A stretch of DNA of 64,000 nt, from assembly GCF_021729845.1 (NCBI RefSeq), contig NZ_CP063397.1, positions 2,928,001 to 2,992,000 on the forward strand. Reading direction: 5' to 3'. Position numbers and translations under genes: made by a program. The DNA is from Rhizobium sp. SL42 (lineage in GTDB: Bacteria; Pseudomonadota; Alphaproteobacteria; Rhizobiales; Rhizobiaceae). Shown here piece after piece: positions 62,612-64,000 of the stretch (positions are counted from its first letter, which is position 1; each line of letters opens with the position of its first letter). The notes under the pieces were generated by a model that was not told the DNA's origin, ran no database searches, and was given only the letters and a program-made list of their open reading frames with translations.

Positions 62612-64000
62612 TCAGACCCGCTCACCGTTCTTGATGCGATAGCTCGGGCTATACATCGTCACCAGTTCTTCCGCCGCGGTTGGATGCACGGCCATGGTCC
62701 GGTCGAAATCATCCTTGGTGCAACCTGCCTTCAGCGTAATGCCGAGGAGTTGTGCCATTTCGCCTGCGTCATGTCCGAGGATGTGTGCGCCCACGACCTT
62801 GCGGTCGGCCGTGTTGACGATCAGCTTCATGATCATCTTTTCAGCCCGACCGGACAGCGTTGCCTTCATCGGACGGAACTGCGCGCGATAGACTTCGATC
62901 TCGTCGAAACGTTTCGCCGCCTCGTCTTCCGACATGCCGACAGTCCCGATCTCCGGCTGAGAAAATACAGCCGTCGCAATCATCTCGTGATCCGGCGATG
63001 TCGGATTGTTCCGGTATTCCGTCTCGATGAAACACATCGCCTCGTGGATGGCGACAGGCGTCAATTGCACGCGATCGGTGACATCGCCGAGTGCGAAGAT
63101 GCCGGCGACATTGGTGCGGGAATAAGCGTCCACGACAATCGCACCACGCTCGTTGGTGGCAACGCCGGCCGCTTCAAGCCCGAGGCCCTTGGTGTAGGGA
63201 TCGCGTCCGAGTGCCAGCATGACCTGCTCGACGGCAAGCTTGCCATTGTTCATCGTCTCGACTTCGAGACCGCCATTCTCAGTCTTGGCCACGGACTGGA
63301 TATGGTCATGGCACAGGATCCGTATCCCCTTGGCTTCCATCGCCTCGTGCAGGCCACGGCGCATGTCATGGTCGAAGCGGCTGAGGATTTCGGCACCGCG
63401 ATAGATCAATGTCGTTTCGACACCGAGACCATGGAAGATATTGGCGAATTCCACCGCTATATAACCACCGCCTGCAATCAGGATCGAACGTGGAAGCGTT
63501 TCCAGATGAAAAGCCTCGTTCGAGGTGATGCAGAGTTCGTGGCCCGGCAGGGCCGCATGCGGATTCGCGCCGCCACCGACTGCGATGACGATTTTCTCAG
63601 CGGTGACGACCCTGCCCGTCTTCTTGATCAACACACTGTTGGGCCCGGTAAGTTCGGCCCGCGATTCAATGATTTCGGCCCCGGCATTGTCCAGGCCCTT
63701 GCGGTACAGGCCTTCTAGACGGGCAATCTCGACGTCCTTTGCGGCAATCAGCTTGGTCCAGTCGAAAGTGCTTTTGCCGACTGTCCAGCCAAAGCCGGCA
63801 GCATCCTCGAAATGTTCGTGGAACTGCGAGGCATAGACGAACAGCTTCTTCGGAACGCAACCGCGAATGACGCAGGTGCCGCCGAAACGATATTCTTCAG
63901 CAATAGCAACCTTTTTGCCAAGCGATGCCGCCAGGCGCGCGCTGCGCACCCCCCCGGACCCGCCACCAATCACAAACAGGTCATAGTCGAAACTGGACAT
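62612..64000 (-). CDS. gor: glutathione-disulfide reductase
   Basis: Gor reduces glutathione disulfide with NADPH and FAD. The 462-residue protein is complete: its ATG occupies the last bases of the window. It has the FAD motif DLFVIGGGSGGVRSARLAAS, the redox-active pair Cys43-Cys48 in GGTCVIRGCVPKKLF, the NADPH-binding GGGYIAVEFANIFHGLG with Arg in LIYRGAEIL, ALGDVTDRVQLTPVAIHE, and the catalytic His-Glu in MAVHPTAAEELVTM. The ribosome site and promoter lie outside the window. Confidence 0.97.
   Translation of the reverse strand: MSSFDYDLFVIGGGSGGVRSARLAASLGKKVAIAEEYRFGGTCVIRGCVPKKLFVYASQFHEHFEDAAGFGWTVGKSTFDWTKLIAAKDVEIARLEGLYRKGLDNAGAEIIESRAELTGPNSVLIKKTGRVVTAEKIVIAVGGGANPHAALPGHELCITSNEAFHLETLPRSILIAGGGYIAVEFANIFHGLGVETTLIYRGAEILSRFDHDMRRGLHEAMEAKGIRILCHDHIQSVAKTENGGLEVETMNNGKLAVEQVMLALGRDPYTKGLGLEAAGVATNERGAIVVDAYSRTNVAGIFALGDVTDRVQLTPVAIHEAMCFIETEYRNNPTSPDHEMIATAVFSQPEIGTVGMSEDEAAKRFDEIEVYRAQFRPMKATLSGRAEKMIMKLIVNTADRKVVGAHILGHDAGEMAQLLGITLKAGCTKDDFDRTMAVHPTAAEELVTMYSPSYRIKNGERV

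Overview
The window is a stretch of ordinary, gene-dense chromosome from an alphaproteobacterium of the Rhizobiaceae, most like Sinorhizobium/Ensifer or a close relative. The signs are a GTTC-N7-GTTC SOS box in front of recA, a CckA hybrid kinase, a DksA that has lost most of its zinc cysteines, a very large coiled-coil protein resembling the growth pole ring protein (GPR/RgsE) of polar-growing Rhizobiales, and a malic enzyme gene followed by a sinR/sinI-type quorum-sensing pair, with bluB close by. I saw no rRNA, tRNA, insertion sequence, prophage or CRISPR array. Genus assignment is an inference from gene content, not from any search.

Layout. 1-10 kb: end of a D,D-carboxypeptidase gene, pepT, a HerA-type ATPase, a DUF1127 small protein, a CNNM/CBS membrane protein, murI overlapping a TrmJ-type methyltransferase, a secreted unknown, icd and a glutathione S-transferase. 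10-19.5 kb: a SulP transporter convergent with a membrane diguanylate cyclase, then alaS and recA, and divergent from recA the pseudouridine genes psuK-psuG. 19.5-32.5 kb: cckA divergent from a FliO-like membrane protein, dksA, a SixA-type phosphatase, the ycjX-ycjF pair, a secreted unknown, the folate operon folP-folB-folK, a DUF922 protein, a 2Fe-2S ferredoxin and an Hpt-like protein lacking its histidine.

32.9-39.3 kb is one 2130-residue gene for the polar-growth ring protein, with two families of internal tandem repeats. 39.4-43.5 kb is an Mla/MCE-type lipid transport operon (mlaE, mlaF, mlaD, PqiC-like lipoprotein), followed by an LpxH-like phosphoesterase. 44.6-48.6 kb: NAD(P) malic enzyme, a LuxR-type regulator and an acyl-homoserine-lactone synthase with a lux-box-like palindrome between them. 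48.7-64 kb: DUF2865 protein, bluB behind a cobalamin riboswitch, a TolB-like beta-propeller protein with nadE, an LTA-synthase-like phosphoglycerol transferase, an unrecognised winged-helix protein, a GFA-family enzyme, a TadE/TadG pair, class II DAHP synthase, an alpha/beta hydrolase, a 37-codon membrane-peptide ORF and gor.

Much of the window deals with growth control and the cell envelope: CckA (cell-cycle phosphorelay), GPR/RgsE (unipolar growth), MurI and the carboxypeptidase (peptidoglycan), and the Mla system and LpxH-like enzyme (outer membrane lipids). Many transcription units end in clear intrinsic terminators. No new multi-gene defence or mobile system was found. The most promising unexplained items are the repeat architecture and TTAA-rich promoter of the ring-protein gene, the adjacent degenerate Hpt protein, the divergent SinR-like regulator, a possible small RNA near 31.4-31.57 kb, and the orphan winged-helix protein at 55.6 kb.
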